A stretch of 64,000 bases of DNA, taken from positions 7,068,001 to 7,132,000 of the forward strand of contig JAWQUS010000030.1 of assembly GCA_036365455.1 (NCBI GenBank), given 5' to 3'. Under the pieces are notes generated by a model, which was not told where the DNA came from, did no database searches, and worked only from the letters and a program-made list of their open reading frames with translations. Origin of the DNA: Macrosoma leucophasiata. Its lineage: Eukaryota; Arthropoda; Insecta; Lepidoptera; Hedylidae. How positions within the stretch are numbered: position 1 is the stretch's first letter; each line of letters starts with the position of its first letter. The translations under genes were made by a program, and so were the position numbers. This document shows, one piece after another, positions 46,385-57,060 of the stretch.

Positions 46385-47880
46385 CTTTCTATATTTATTT
46401 ATTTATTGAAATCAGGCAATAATGCTTAAGATAAACAATAGGCTCATAGAATTAATACCTTACAGACTAACATCCATATCAAAACACTAAACTATTTATC
46501 ACGTAAAGTCGGCGACGTGATGCGCGGCTTGTCTGCAGGCAGTTGTCCCTTGAACCTCCGGAACACAACTCCCTGGGGCCAGAATTCTTCCTTTATAAAA
46601 GTTGGTAGGTGGTGCATCGGTACTCTAACCAGAAAGGAGTTGAAATTGACTTTGCGGCGAGACTCCAATCGCTCCACTCTGAGGATAAAGTTGGTCTTCT
46701 TTTGGACATAGTCAACAACATCCTCAACTCCCGTTGACCAGTGCAGTCGAGACACGTATAATGGCGTCGATGGCGTAGCTGGACGCAGCAAATGGTTCGG
46801 TCCAGTAGGTGCTGTTCCGCACTGATTACGGATGGCAGTCTTTTTCTTCTTTCTCGCCACCACCGTGAAGCCTTCATCGTCACACCTATCCTTACGAGGT
46901 CCCTGGCCTGCGGGCTTACGCGTAATCTCGCTAGGAACTCTCCCTTTAGCTAGTGGCCGCTTAGATGGAGGGTTGGCAGCGGCCGTTGACCAGTGCAGTC
47001 GAGACACGTATAATGGCGTCGATGGCGTAGCTGGACGCAGCAAATGGTTCGGTCCAGTAGGTGCTGTTCCGCACTGATTACGGTTGGCAGTCTTTTTCTT
47101 CTTTCTCGCCACCACCGTGAAGCCTTCATCGTCACACCAATCCTTACGAGGTCCCTGCTGTCTAATCTAATCTCGCTAGGAACTCTCCCTTTAGCTAGTG
47201 GCCGCTTAGATGGAGGGTTGGCAGCGGCCGTAGCATAAGCACGTTGAGGGGTCGAAGTGCAGACACGTGACGGCGAGGAGACAGGGGTGGTGGAGAGGGC
47301 AGCGGGGCGCGTGTCCGCCGACTCAAAACTGCTGATGGATGTATTTTGCGCACCGCGTCGCATGTTCACATTGCAGGCCTCCGTTGACCTACATACCGAA
47401 CTAGAACCACGTAATGTAATTAATTCGGCACGCAGATCACTGATGGTATTTTCAGAGGACTGCAATCTAAGCACTACTTCGCCCAAGCTGGTCTTCAGAG
47501 TGTTGATCTCTTTAAGCAGCCGGGATACGTCGACGTGGTCGAAAGTGACGGAAGGCAGCTTGTGCAACTGCTTCGCCACGAACGCTGGCACGTCGTCGGG
47601 ATCGGTCACCTTCAACAAGTTGATAATGTCCTGGAAACTTCTTTCACCTTTATCATCCTTTCTCCGAGATGGCATCTTATCAATCTGCCCAAGCGTTTGG
47701 TACAGCAACACCTTAGCCGAGGAGATTTCTTCTTCTTTGAAGTTAGTCTTGCAGATTTGATACTAACTTCATCCATAGTATCGATGGCATGTTGAATAAA
47801 CGCCAACAGTTCATTCGCTACAAGTTTTTGAGAATTCATAGCGACGGTAACGTGCAGCGGCTACAGCCGCGCAACTCGTG
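46385..47880 (-). pseudogene. LINE ORF1-like gene with 252-bp internal duplication
   Basis: Read on the minus strand from about 47839: MNSQKLVANELLAFIQHAID, a lysine-rich patch, a frameshift, then DKMPSRRKDDKGERSFQDII. A coiled coil follows (about RLLKEINTLKTSLGEVVLRL), then a low-complexity PPSKRPLAKGRVPSEI region. The end is YVSRLHWSTGVEDVVDYVQK followed by WPQGVVFRRFKGQL. These features fit ORF1/Gag-like proteins of non-LTR elements, which bind the RNA. 46733-46984 and 46985-47231 are tandem copies of one 252-bp segment; a 7-bp deletion in the second breaks the frame. The 3' end is an AATAAATAAATAAA tail near 46385-46402. No RT follows. Confidence 0.75.
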
Positions 47881-47881
47881 T

Positions 47882-48113
47882 AAGAAAGGGGCTTTGTGTG
47901 ATTGAAACTATCGGTGTAAGAATGAAAAAAGGTATGCTTCGATGGTTCAGTCATATATTATTTGAGTGCAGTGTAGTGCTTGGTTGATTACGGACGTCTC
48001 ACGCTGCACGAAATATTATTAATATTTATATTATTATTATAATAATATTTATATTATTATACTTTTTTCATTCTTACACCGATAGTTTCAATCACACAAA
48101 GCCCCTTTCTTAC
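47882..48113. repeat. Fold-back of a LINE 3' segment
   Basis: 47882-47930 (GGGGCTTTGTGTGATTGAAA and following) and 48063-48113 are inverted copies of about 48 bp around an AT-rich loop. Both encode the RT tail (VRKGALCVIETIGVRMKK), which continues in the left copy as KGMLRWFSHILFE. Confidence 0.75.
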
Positions 48114-49230
48114 ATCTTCATTACGAACGCGTTCGGTGAGCGGTCCGCAGATCTTGCATAAAGATCTTATCTCGACCGCGTTTAATCTACTTTCACGCTT
48201 TTCCCTGCATACCCAGCTCTCGCTTACATATAATAGCGTTGGAGTAAGTACAGCATTATATATGGCTAGTCTACCTCGCTGGCTTAGATGTTTGGATTAT
48301 AGCAGCTTATCCAACGCTCCATTCACGCAATCCCCCGCAAGCACTCTTCTCTCTATGTCAGTGGTACCTACCATCCCTGTTAAAATCACATCCCAGATAT
48401 ACAATTTTATTCACCTGTTCTAACACTGCATCATCTACCACTACCCTTGCATTTGTTCTCTGTTCATCTCTTTCAAATACTAATACTTAATTTTTATTCA
48501 CATTCAATTGTAAGCCTTTCTCCATACTGTCATCTTTCATGACTATGACTAGTCTAGAAACCTGACCAATACCCCCAGCATTACCACATTTCCAACTTCG
48601 TATCTCCCACACAATCTCATCTATTGCTATATCCTCACATTCCTCACAAGCCGGCACCGTGAAGTCAGCAAGTCCGGCGTCAGTGTTGTGAGCATAATCA
48701 TGCATTGCCCCATAATACTCGCTCCAACTTTTTAACACATCTTGTGTGTTCTCAAAAATGTCAACCTCCTTAGATTTTATTCTATTCCAGAAACTGGAGA
48801 AGAACTTCTAGACTTTTTCACCTCCCTCCAATAGAGTTTGATGTTAGTCTCAATGTTCTTTGCCAGTCTCTCAACAGCTTCCACTATATGTCTCTCATGC
48901 TTTTCATTCATTAAAATCTTGGTATCATTCTTGAGCCGACGGTAAATTTCTCTATTCTCATCTCTCATACCATTATTTATTTGCAAAGACGCTACATAAT
49001 CCATCCATACTTTCTTCTTTCTTTCAACGGAGTCTTGCACCTACTTGTCCCACCACGCATCCCCTTATAAGGATTTGCATATCTTTGCATAACCTCATAC
49101 TTCTTTTGCAACTTCCACCATACTGTCTTTCATAACGTGCCAACATTCATCCACGTCCCAGTCTGTAATACAAACCTTGTCTAACTTTTCACGGACTTGA
49201 CGTTCATACATTGCTATGCATTAGTGATGT
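47930..49230 (-). pseudogene. LINE reverse transcriptase, internally deleted
   Basis: Minus strand: VREKLDKVCITDWDVDECWH, VQDSVERKKKVWMDYVAS, the linker KNIETNIKLYWREVKKSRSS, then VWEIRSWKCGNAGGIGQ. This jumps straight to RLVIVMKDDSMEKGLQLNVN, so the RT fingers and the YADD catalytic box are gone. The C-terminal part (RTNARVVVDDAVLEQV..LGCDF..) has stops and shifts. Same family as 42581 and 50165. Confidence 0.8.
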
Positions 49231-49454
49231 AACTTTTCACTCTTTAGTCTTTAAAGTCCCTCGAAAGGCACGTCAATGTCGCCACTTCTTGAACAGACAT
49301 CTAAACCGGCTTATTACCAAGTAGTAGTCTGTATCAAGAGTGGGACCTCTGACGGTCTTGGTGTTCATCAGGCTCTTTTGGAGACTGCTGCTATCAAAAA
49401 CACCCTAGTGACGGCCAATTTAATTCGGACCCAGATTAGGTCTCGGGTTTATAC
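49231..49454. other. Unassigned intron DNA
   Basis: Nothing recognised. Confidence 0.45.
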
Positions 49455-49732
49455 TGGTGGTAGAGCTCTAGTGACGGAGCCAGCACCACCGCATTACTTC
49501 TATCTGCCGCCAAATGGTAGTGTTCAGCACTCTCGTGTTCCGGTTAGATGGTAATGTATGACCCCGTAATAACTATCGCAGAGACATAACAACTATTAAC
49601 AACTCAGGTCTCAGGGGTGGTAACGCATTTGCATTTTGACCTCTGGTTTTTATGTAGACGTCTATAGGCTGCAGTCATCACTTAACATCAATGTGAACTG
49701 CATGCTTGTTTGGCACTTTCTCTACATAAAAA
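49455..49732 (+). repeat. SINE-like family A copy
   Basis: From ACTGGTGGTAGAGCTCTAGT to CTTGTTTGGCACTTTCTCTA. A small deletion removes the GGGCGTAGG part. Confidence 0.82.
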
Positions 49733-49869
49733 TAAAATCTTTCAATCCAGTGACTAAACGAGAGGACACAAGAACGCCCACCCACGCGCATGATCGCTCT
49801 GTTGCACTCCTGCCCACAGAGCTCTCACGCCACCCGGAAGATCTTCGATCTCGCAGCCCTTTCGTGTAG

Positions 49870-50165
49870 TCTTAACGTTCGTTAATTCATTCATCTTCTC
49901 GCAAATTCTACTTCTCACATTCCACGTGCCTGTTCAGCACTCCCCACTTCTCGATCCGCCGTATCGAGCCCGACGTGACAGGTGGCGGTCCCCATCGCCG
50001 CTCTGGCTGCTTTTCGTACCGACGGGGATGGATCGGTACGCGTCGCCTCGGGGGACGCCCTAACCCGCACTACGGTACGCCTTCGTGCCCGAATTGCAGC
50101 ACTAAGGACTGGCAGGGGTCACGACGTGCACGCTTCTGGCATGACACCCTAAACGTGTGTGCCTG
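49870..50165. repeat. GC-rich retroelement-like relic
   Basis: GC-rich block (GGTGGCGGTCCCCATCGCCG) next to LINE RT sequence. It is probably repeat-derived, but no motif was recognised. The 63-codon frame at 49975 is compositional. Confidence 0.35.
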
Positions 50166-50425
50166 AAGGTTTTTTGCGATTTTGTGGATTTGATAAAGTA
50201 TTACGAAAAGAATCGTGGGACATTTTGCCAGAGTATGGTATTGACGGCAGTCTGCTTCGTGTAATACAGCCCACATATGAGGACTGTTAAGCATGTGTGC
50301 GGGTGGATGAGAACATGTCACCCTGGTTTGATGTTAACATCGGTGTTAAGCAAGAAGGAGCATGAAAGTAGATTAAACGGGGTTGAGATAAGATCTTTGC
50401 GCAAGATCTGTGCTGTTATATTTAA
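50165..50425 (+). pseudogene. LINE RT fragment, palm region with deletion
   Basis: In shifting frames: FDFVDLIKYYEK, ILPEYGIDGSLLRVIQPTYE, DCKACVRVDENMSPWFDVNI, then a jump to ESRLNGVEIRSLRKIC. The RT motif between QGC and the thumb is deleted. Same family as 42581. Confidence 0.72.
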
Positions 50426-50540
50426 ATCAGTGTCTCATTGTATCTCGCAATAAATAGTCGTATCGCAAACCAGTTTTATATTTTACCTCCCGCTCTCACT
50501 CGTCGCACAAAAGAAAGTCGAATGAGCGAATGCCTAAACA

Positions 50541-50702
50541 GAGTGCGTAGTGCGAGATTTCCGATCGCGATTTTTGATCGCGATCGCGTAAGAGTAAACG
50601 CAGATTTGTATGGAATTGAAGGAGCGTCATGGATTCACCGCTAGATGACGCTCGTTCAATTCCATACAAATCTGCGTTTACTAAATCTCGCACTAGGCAC
50701 TC
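50541..50702. mobile_element. MITE, 162 bp near-perfect palindrome
   Basis: Outer inverted ends GAGTGCGTAGTGCGAGATTT and AAATCTCGCACTAGGCACTC (one mismatch). The inner 38-bp stem 50593-50630 / 50645-50682 has one mismatch. The left side carries its own GATCGCGAT palindrome. Confidence 0.85.
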
Positions 50703-50844
50703 AGATATATAATACAAATAGTTTCTACTTCATCATCGGGTGTGTGTGCGGAGGTCGCGGCGAATGACTTGTATGACCTTCAGCGAATACCGTTTGGTTA
50801 TTCTGAGTATAAGTATAAGATACGCCACTCTTGACAACACACGT

Positions 50845-50975
50845 ACGGCTCTGTAATTCCCGGAATAGAGGCATAACACCTTAGACGTCAGGAGTGGTAA
50901 CGCATCTGCATTTTGACCTAGCTGCAATCCATTAATGTGAAGTGCATGCTTGTTTGCCACCTTCATTAAATAAAA
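50845..50975 (+). repeat. SINE-like family A 3' part
   Basis: CGTACGGCTCTGTAATTCCC to GCATGCTTGTTTGCCACCTT. The central GACCTTGG region is deleted. Confidence 0.72.
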
Positions 50976-51019
50976 AAAACACTCTCGGTCTTGATTATGT
51001 TGTTCACGAGGGATTTGTA

Positions 51020-51540
51020 GACAATTAACCCGACACCACTCTGGGGGAAATAGTGCAGGTTACCAGAATTACAAGTTACTAGAGCAGATTATCGAGTCCT
51101 CCCCCTGTCTTCAAACTTCAGATAACCCTATGCGTGTTTCGGTAACCCGCTCAATTCTTGATCTAGTGCCTCCACCTTTTCGTCGATCTGCAGTATCCGA
51201 ATGTCGTATGTTGCCAGGGCCAATTGTCGTTGTTTGTGGTACCCTGGAATCTACCGGTGATTCTTAGCACCCATTGACCCGCCGTTACCATGACCGGTAC
51301 CACCATGGTCAGAAATAGCGGAGCCGCCGGGGACTAGGAGCCGTTTCTTCAGGGTGTGTGTCGAAAGGGGGAAGGATGCCATAATCGCCACGCTTGGCAT
51401 GCGGGTAGGCGATGGCAGCAATTTTACCGCGGGACGTTGTTGCCCATCCCGCGTACTTATGCTGCAAAAAAAAGTCTTCCTCCACTACTGGGCGGTGGGG
51501 TCGTCAGGTCTTATGTTGTAGGTACTCAATTCAATTCACT
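51020..51540 (+). repeat. Decayed LINE-like relic
   Basis: GC-richer, with CCGCGGGACGTTGTTGCCC and a CCACTACTGGGCGGTGG segment shared with 1025-1216. No frame survives. Confidence 0.4.
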
Positions 51541-52049
51541 TATTGCATAAATCATGAGATGTTTAGTACAGGTGGTAATAATATTAATTATCTAAGTGCA
51601 TCATGAAACCCTCTTGGATATGGCAATATGGTTGGCGAGTAATTATAAAACTATTTTAAGCTATTTGAACTATCTTTTTTTTTTTTTTAATTGTTATGGC
51701 ATTGCTATTACGCATATTGCCAGTATCAAGTAAAACGATATTTCGTATTCGTAATAAGCAGCGTATAAGTCAGAGTCAGTCAGTCAGAGTCACAGTCAGT
51801 AATTCAAGTAAAGCGATGGCTACTTTACCAGAACATTTACAATGAAGTTTTGGAGGCAACCTGATAGGCCGTGTTTTCGCACTGTTATTCTATTTCAATT
51901 TACACGGGCACTGTAATAAACCCATGCTAAACAAAATGCCTCCAACTTTATTTAAAATAACTCAAAAATACACCACGAAAACGAAATAAAATAAGAGCAC
52001 TACAAGTCTCTTTCAAGGTTCCCGCCAAAACTCTTGAACTATCTTATCT
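51541..52049. other. Unassigned AT-rich intron DNA with one repeat
   Basis: 51691-51764 is the inverted partner of 156-228. The rest is unassigned. Confidence 0.5.
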
Positions 52050-52232
52050 TAATATATATAAATCTCGTGTCACAATGTTTGTCCTCAATGGACTCCTAAA
52101 CCACTTAACCGATTATAATAAAATTCGCACACCATGTGCAGTTCGATCCAACTTGAGAGATAGGATAGCTTACATTACGCTATGACTAGTAGGAGCAGAG
52201 CAGCGCGAGCGAAGCCGGGGCGGGCCGCTAGT
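52050..52232 (-). repeat. Dispersed repeat, inverted copy of 63430-63618
   Basis: AATCTCGTGTCACAATGTTT, CACACCATGTGCAGTTCGAT and GAAGCCGGGGCGGGCCGCTA all appear in reverse complement at 63430-63618 with very few changes. Confidence 0.85.
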
Positions 52233-52482
52233 ATACTAATATATTAAAATGGACTTTATAAGAGTACGGCGACCTATAGAGACGATATAGTTTAAATGTT
52301 GTACAAACTGCTCTGCAATCACTGTCTCAGAGTTCATTGTATACAGGCTACATCATTACATTTGTCGCAAATGTAACAAAGGTCAAAAATTATGTACGTA
52401 TTACGAAAGAAGCTTCACACCTATATTTCCCATAGATGCAAACACCCACGATTCTCCAAGATAGCAAGCAGGCACTTTTACT

Positions 52483-52770
52483 GGTGGTAGAGCTCCAGTG
52501 ACGGAGCTCGCGGGCATAGGCACCACCGCATTACCTAATATATAATACTTGCCGCTAAATGGTAGTGTTCGGCACTATCGTGTTCCGATCAGGTGGTAAT
52601 GTACGGCCCCGTAATTTCCTGCACAGAGGCACAAAACCTTAGGCCTCAGGAGTGGTAACGCATCTGCATTTCGACCTTGGTCTTTGTGTGGGTGTATATA
52701 GGCTTCAGTCATCACTTAACATCAATGTGAACTACATGCCTATTTGCCACGTCCATTACATAAAAAAAAA
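52483..52770 (+). repeat. SINE-like family A, best reference copy
   Basis: Starts ACTGGTGGTAGAGCTCCAGT, passes GTGTTCCGATCAGGTGGTAA, CCTTAGGCCTCAGGAGTGGT and TCATCACTTAACATCAATGT, and ends CCATTACATAAAAAAAAAA. Copies across the window share this same 5' end rather than being truncated at random, which fits a SINE. The TGGTAGAGCTC head is A-box-like, but no clear B box was seen. It recalls an abundant Bombyx repeat with similar start and tail. Confidence 0.85.
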
Positions 52771-53199
52771 ACAAAATGATGTGCTCTAAAGTTACCTACG
52801 GAATGAATTTGTTGCGTACCACGAACTTATACAATTATTTAAAAATAATCTTTAATTTAAACAAATAAAAATAAAATTATAGCGCTTATTTTTAACTTCA
52901 AGTCTTAAAAGAGTACATTTTCAAACTGTCTGAATTCATTTTCTCACAAATGTTGAAACTCATTTCCAATTCAAAATTCGACAGAATTTTAATCACTTTA
53001 ACTATGTTTATTTTTGATAGAACTCCATTGCAAGTTTAGCTTATGGTTGCATCCACCAACCAACATCTAAAAAGTATTTGTGTAGTTAATCCGTAGATGT
53101 TGAAAAATAAACACAGCGAACCACAGGCTCATATTTTATTCAACTAATGAAACATTTTAAATATTTCTCTATTGCCAGAAGCACAAAACCACTCTACAA
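52771..53199. other. Unassigned AT-rich intron DNA
   Basis: Nothing recognised. Confidence 0.5.
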
Positions 53200-53640
53200 A
53201 AATGCAATATTAATACGAAGCAAATAAAATCCCTCTATTAAAAGTAAAAGTAGATCCGCTGCTGCCGCTCGTTGCAAACAAAAAACGGCGTCTCGAGGAA
53301 CCGCAGAGGAAGTTCCGCGCAGTGTTTTAATCCGTAGCAATATTTCAGAGTTGTGCAAATGAAAAGTTAGTCTCGAAGACTTGAAGATGTGGCACGCCTT
53401 CCCGCCCACCAACCAATGGAAAAGGTCGGAAAAGCAACGTCTTTCGTGGAGGCGGGGCGCGCGCCGCCTGCGGTGCTACAGCCATTTGAATAAAAAAATT
53501 CCTTTGAAGAGTTCTTTATTCGAATATATTGCGGTCGCGTGGGACGCGGTGCGCTTTGATTACGACTGCATCTGGTTTTACGGCCGGACATGCGAACGGC
53601 ATACACTTATCATTAACATTTTACTGCCTCGTTTACTATA
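53200..53640. promoter_or_regulatory. Candidate intronic regulatory patch with three RUNX motifs
   Basis: Non-repetitive, GC-richer than the rest of the intron. It contains ACCGCA at 53300-53305 and TGCGGT at 53469-53474 and 53530-53535 (consensus TGYGGT), plus CCAATGG. Could be an autoregulatory enhancer; inference only. Confidence 0.35.
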
Positions 53641-53706
53641 GACTAAGAAGTGAGCAAATAAATCTATAATACGGGTTGTAAATCAACAAAATAAGACTTA
53701 AAAAAA

Positions 53707-54013
53707 ACTGCCTCAGTAGCGTAGTGGTAGCAGGCCACTACTATTACGCTGGAGGTCCTGGGTTCGATTCCCGGGTCGGGGACTATCAGAGATAACGGTT
53801 TAAAATCCTTTATCTCTGCTTCTATTGGGATTTTTCCATTTTCTGGAAGTTTCCCAGTACCCCGGAGTTTGGTAATGTGCCCGGAGATGGCAACAGGTTC
53901 GCCACCTGTTACATGGGCCAAAACGTAACCGGCGAGTCGTGGGTGTTTGCACGTATGATTGAATGCATGCATTTACTGCCTACCCCTTCGGGGATTACAG
54001 GCGTGAAGTTACG
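53707..54013 (+). repeat. tRNA-derived SINE (family B), copy 4, in the Runx intron
   Basis: Full length, perfect B box GGTTCGATTCC at 53761-53771, body and end intact, followed by an A-rich tail. Confidence 0.86.
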
Positions 54014-54029
54014 TTTAAAAAAAAGTGAA

Positions 54030-54260
54030 ACAACGTAAGACTGGCAAGTTTTGGAACGTTCACCGCGGGTTAACACGCAAACATCGTGTAGGCTGTGGTA
54101 GCACGCACGCGGTCGGCGCCGTAACAGGCCCTTGTCAACCATAACGCGGCCGCAGCGGCGGGTAACCCGGACCCGGTCTACCAGCCGGGTTAGCCGCGAT
54201 GGAAAACTACCATTTCATTTATGGTCGCCTCGGTTTCGGGGTAGTTGTGCTAACTAAACG
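54030..54260. other. GC-rich non-repetitive intron patch
   Basis: Contains TGTGGT at 54094-54099 and a GCGGCCGCAGCGGCGGGTAA segment. No gene or repeat was recognised. Confidence 0.35.
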
Positions 54261-54482
54261 GGCCGCAACTTACGTAACTATGCTTTGTGGTGTCACGTCG
54301 TTTCACGCTCTATTAGCCGAGCGTCATGCTTCATACGTTTATTAAGAACTTGTATTGCTGTATAACGTTCTAATACTAGATATTATCGTGTTGCGAATGA
54401 ATACAAGGAATTGGGCAGAGATTAAATGAATTATTTATTTTGAGAATAGATTAGGTACATTTCGATATTTTTAATACTAAAA

Positions 54483-54765
54483 CTGATGGTAGAGCTCTAG
54501 TGATGGAGCTCGCGGGCGTAGGCATCACCGCATTACCTAATATACTTGCCGCTAAATGGTAGTGTTCAGCACTATCGTGTTCCGGTCAGGTGGTAATGTA
54601 CGGCCCTGTAATTTCCGACACAGAGGCAAAACACCTTAGGCCTAAGGAGTGGTAACGCATCTGCATTTTGACCTAAGTCTTTGTGTGGGTGTCTATAGGC
54701 TGCAGTCATCACTTAACATCAATGTGAACTGCATGCATGTTTGCCACGTCCATAACATAAAAAAA
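54483..54765 (+). repeat. SINE-like family A copy, full length
   Basis: From CTGATGGTAGAGCTCTAGTG to GCCACGTCCATAACATAAAA with an A-tail. Confidence 0.84.
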
Positions 54766-55660
54766 AACATCTTTATATTTCCAAAAACATATGAGCAAAT
54801 GGTAATGCATACTTTCATGCCCTCGCGGGGTAGATAGAAAGCATTGATATCTACCATTAATATCTACGTGTTACCTAGTAACAGTAGTACAAGCAATCCC
54901 GTGCAGTTTTTTTTAATCATCACACTAATTCACAATTTCTAAGATTCTTAATTCATACATCAAAATTATGGCTGTTGTTAAAAATTTAAATAATGAAAAA
55001 CCTTTAAATCTTATACCCGGTATTTGAACTTGGAACGAACTTAGAACTTTATTCAGGTATTTTACCATAACAATGGTGCGTCAAATAAAAAATCAATCGA
55101 AGCAATTCGTAAGCATTTGAACACTCAACTTTCAAGCTTCCAACCAAACACTAAATACCACAGCAAACACCAAATAAGCCCTACACCGACGCATTTAACC
55201 TCGCATAGACAATCACAGTAGGTAGACGAGCGACACCTTAGCTTACATCAGCATATTAATTCAGTCAATTAGTGATCACATAGCGCATTAGCACATCGTT
55301 ATAGTCCGACACAGCGCTGTAATCGCGACCCGGGGAAGGCAAGGAGTGTATTTGACAGCTGTCAAATTGGATTGTATCCAGCTATTAGGGATTGTCGTCT
55401 GTGGATGCGAAAGCATTGTGTGGATGGGACTGGAGGGAAAAAATGTTCTAGAGCGGTTTGGAAAACGTTATTATAAAGTTTTGATGATCATATAGAATTG
55501 TGTTACAGTAAAACTACAGGTAGTTATTTGTTTTACAGTATTACAGTCTTACAAAGTTTTACAGGCAGGCCATTACTATCTACTAATCTGGAGAAAATCC
55601 AAGAGGGTTCGATTCCCGAGTTAAAAAAAAAGTGCTATTGGAGCTTTTTTCTTTATTTTT
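54766..55660. other. Intron DNA, mostly unassigned
   Basis: AT-rich apart from 55280-55450, which carries the palindrome listed next. Confidence 0.5.
55350..55367. promoter_or_regulatory. Perfect TGIF/MEIS-type palindrome
   Basis: ATTTGACAGCTGTCAAAT is an exact 18-bp palindrome. Its core TGACAGCTGTCA (55353-55364) is the known back-to-back site of TALE homeodomain factors (TGIF, MEIS/Homothorax). Occupancy is not shown. Confidence 0.45.
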
Positions 55661-55960
55661 AAGATACTTAGGATATATATTTTAAAGAAAAATGGAAAGA
55701 AAAATTTGACTTCAAGCGAGACTCGAACTCGCGGCCACTGGGAATCTAGTCCAGCCGCTCTTCCAACTGAGTTACCGAAGTCCTGCCCGACTTGTCAAAT
55801 TTTTCCTTCACATTTATTGCATTGCCTTATGGTTGGCAGCAGCGCCATCATACATGGCAATACCATTTACTAGTTAGGCAACCGACTTAATATACTTTGC
55901 AGTTTATTGAATATCGTAAAGAAGTCGCTTTTACCCTTAGTAATTGTTTTATATTATTTT
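55661..55960 (-). repeat. Family C tRNA-like repeat, locus 3, minus unit
   Basis: Minus-sense tail, tRNA-like module at 55709-55785, linker (GCAGCAGCGCCATCATACAT) and arm, in the same order as locus 2. A 2-nt loss in the variable region separates it from locus 2. Confidence 0.8.
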
Positions 55961-56186
55961 GCATTAACACATGCTTGTGATATATATTTTAAAGAAACTT
56001 CGGTAAAAAAGGACTTCGGTAGCTCAGTTGGAAGAGCGGCTGGACTAGATTTCCAGTGGCCGCGAGTTCGAGTCTCTCCTGAAGTCATTTTTTTTTTCCA
56101 TTTTTCTTTAAAATATATATCACAAGCATGTGTTAATGCAAAATAATATAAAACAATTACTAAGGGTAAAAGCGACTTCTTTACGA
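55914..56186. repeat. Perfect 84-bp inverted repeat around a plus tRNA-like module
   Basis: Arms 55914-55997 and 56103-56186 are exact reverse complements over 84 bp. The 105-nt loop holds a plus tRNA-like module (about 56016-56087) with an intact anticodon stem CTGGA/TCCAG, loop CTAGATT and B-box-like GAGTTCGAGTC. The left arm is shared with the minus unit beside it. Confidence 0.88.
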
Positions 56187-57060
56187 GTCGTCTCCTTGTT
56201 GGGGGACTAAGAAGAATCACCACGTGCCTAACGTAGGTTTCAGTAATGTGAGACGTTGAATATAGGCTGGTGATGGATCTCACTCCATAGGCCCAGCCAG
56301 GCCAGTTCACCCAGTCCACGGCATGACACTAGTCGTCATGTTGCATATTTCAGGCAAAGCAATTTTTGCTCGTTAAAACATTTCTTTAACACTCACGAAC
56401 AAAATAATAAAAACACGATGGGGAACCAAAAAAAACTGTAAAAATCGTTTTGACAGTTTCATGCAAAAGTCTCCATTGAGTATTCACTAATGTAATATAC
56501 ATTGGTCAATACTCATTACAAATACACTCACTCATTTACGTACTTATTACCTACTACTAATAAAGTATACTCACTCTACTGAATATAACAAATTGTACAT
56601 TTTTCATTTAACCTACAATAAATTAATGAACACACTGTCACTCTGTCCCATAAATCGAAGCGTCAACCCTCCGTCAATCATTCGACGTGACAAGTAGCAA
56701 GGCAATTCTTAGCTCGTAAAAACAGCGCCAGGGTATCGTGCACCGGGCACATTAAGTAGGGGTTATTTATTTAGGCAGAGAATCGGTGGCAAGCCGCGCC
56801 TGGCACAGCACATCGCCTGTCCGCCGCCCTTCCAACACCCATTTGTTTCTTTTTGATCGACTATTGTATTAATACGGTTTTTATTTGGCTTTTATTGCGG
56901 TACTTTGTTATGGGCGTTGAGTGAAATTTGTTTGTTTCAGATAAAGAGTTTATTGTTCGTTACGGGATAAGATGCTCATGTTGCAAAACGATTATATCAG
57001 AGTTGGTTTGTTTTTTAAGTTACTATTTAGCTTATGATGATGTCAAATATCAGATATTCA
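56187..57060. other. Intron DNA without recognised repeats
   Basis: 56620-56850 is GC-richer and non-repetitive (GCCGCGCCTGGCACAGCACA), a possible regulatory patch. The rest is AT-rich. Confidence 0.4.

Noticed and set aside
56016..56087. Functional tRNA-Ser(AGA)
   Set aside because: There is no long variable arm, and the sequence is part of a dispersed inverted-repeat structure.
55907..56319. 79- and 121-codon frames sharing the same peptide on opposite strands
   Set aside because: Both are readings of the 84-bp inverted repeat, which explains the identical peptide.
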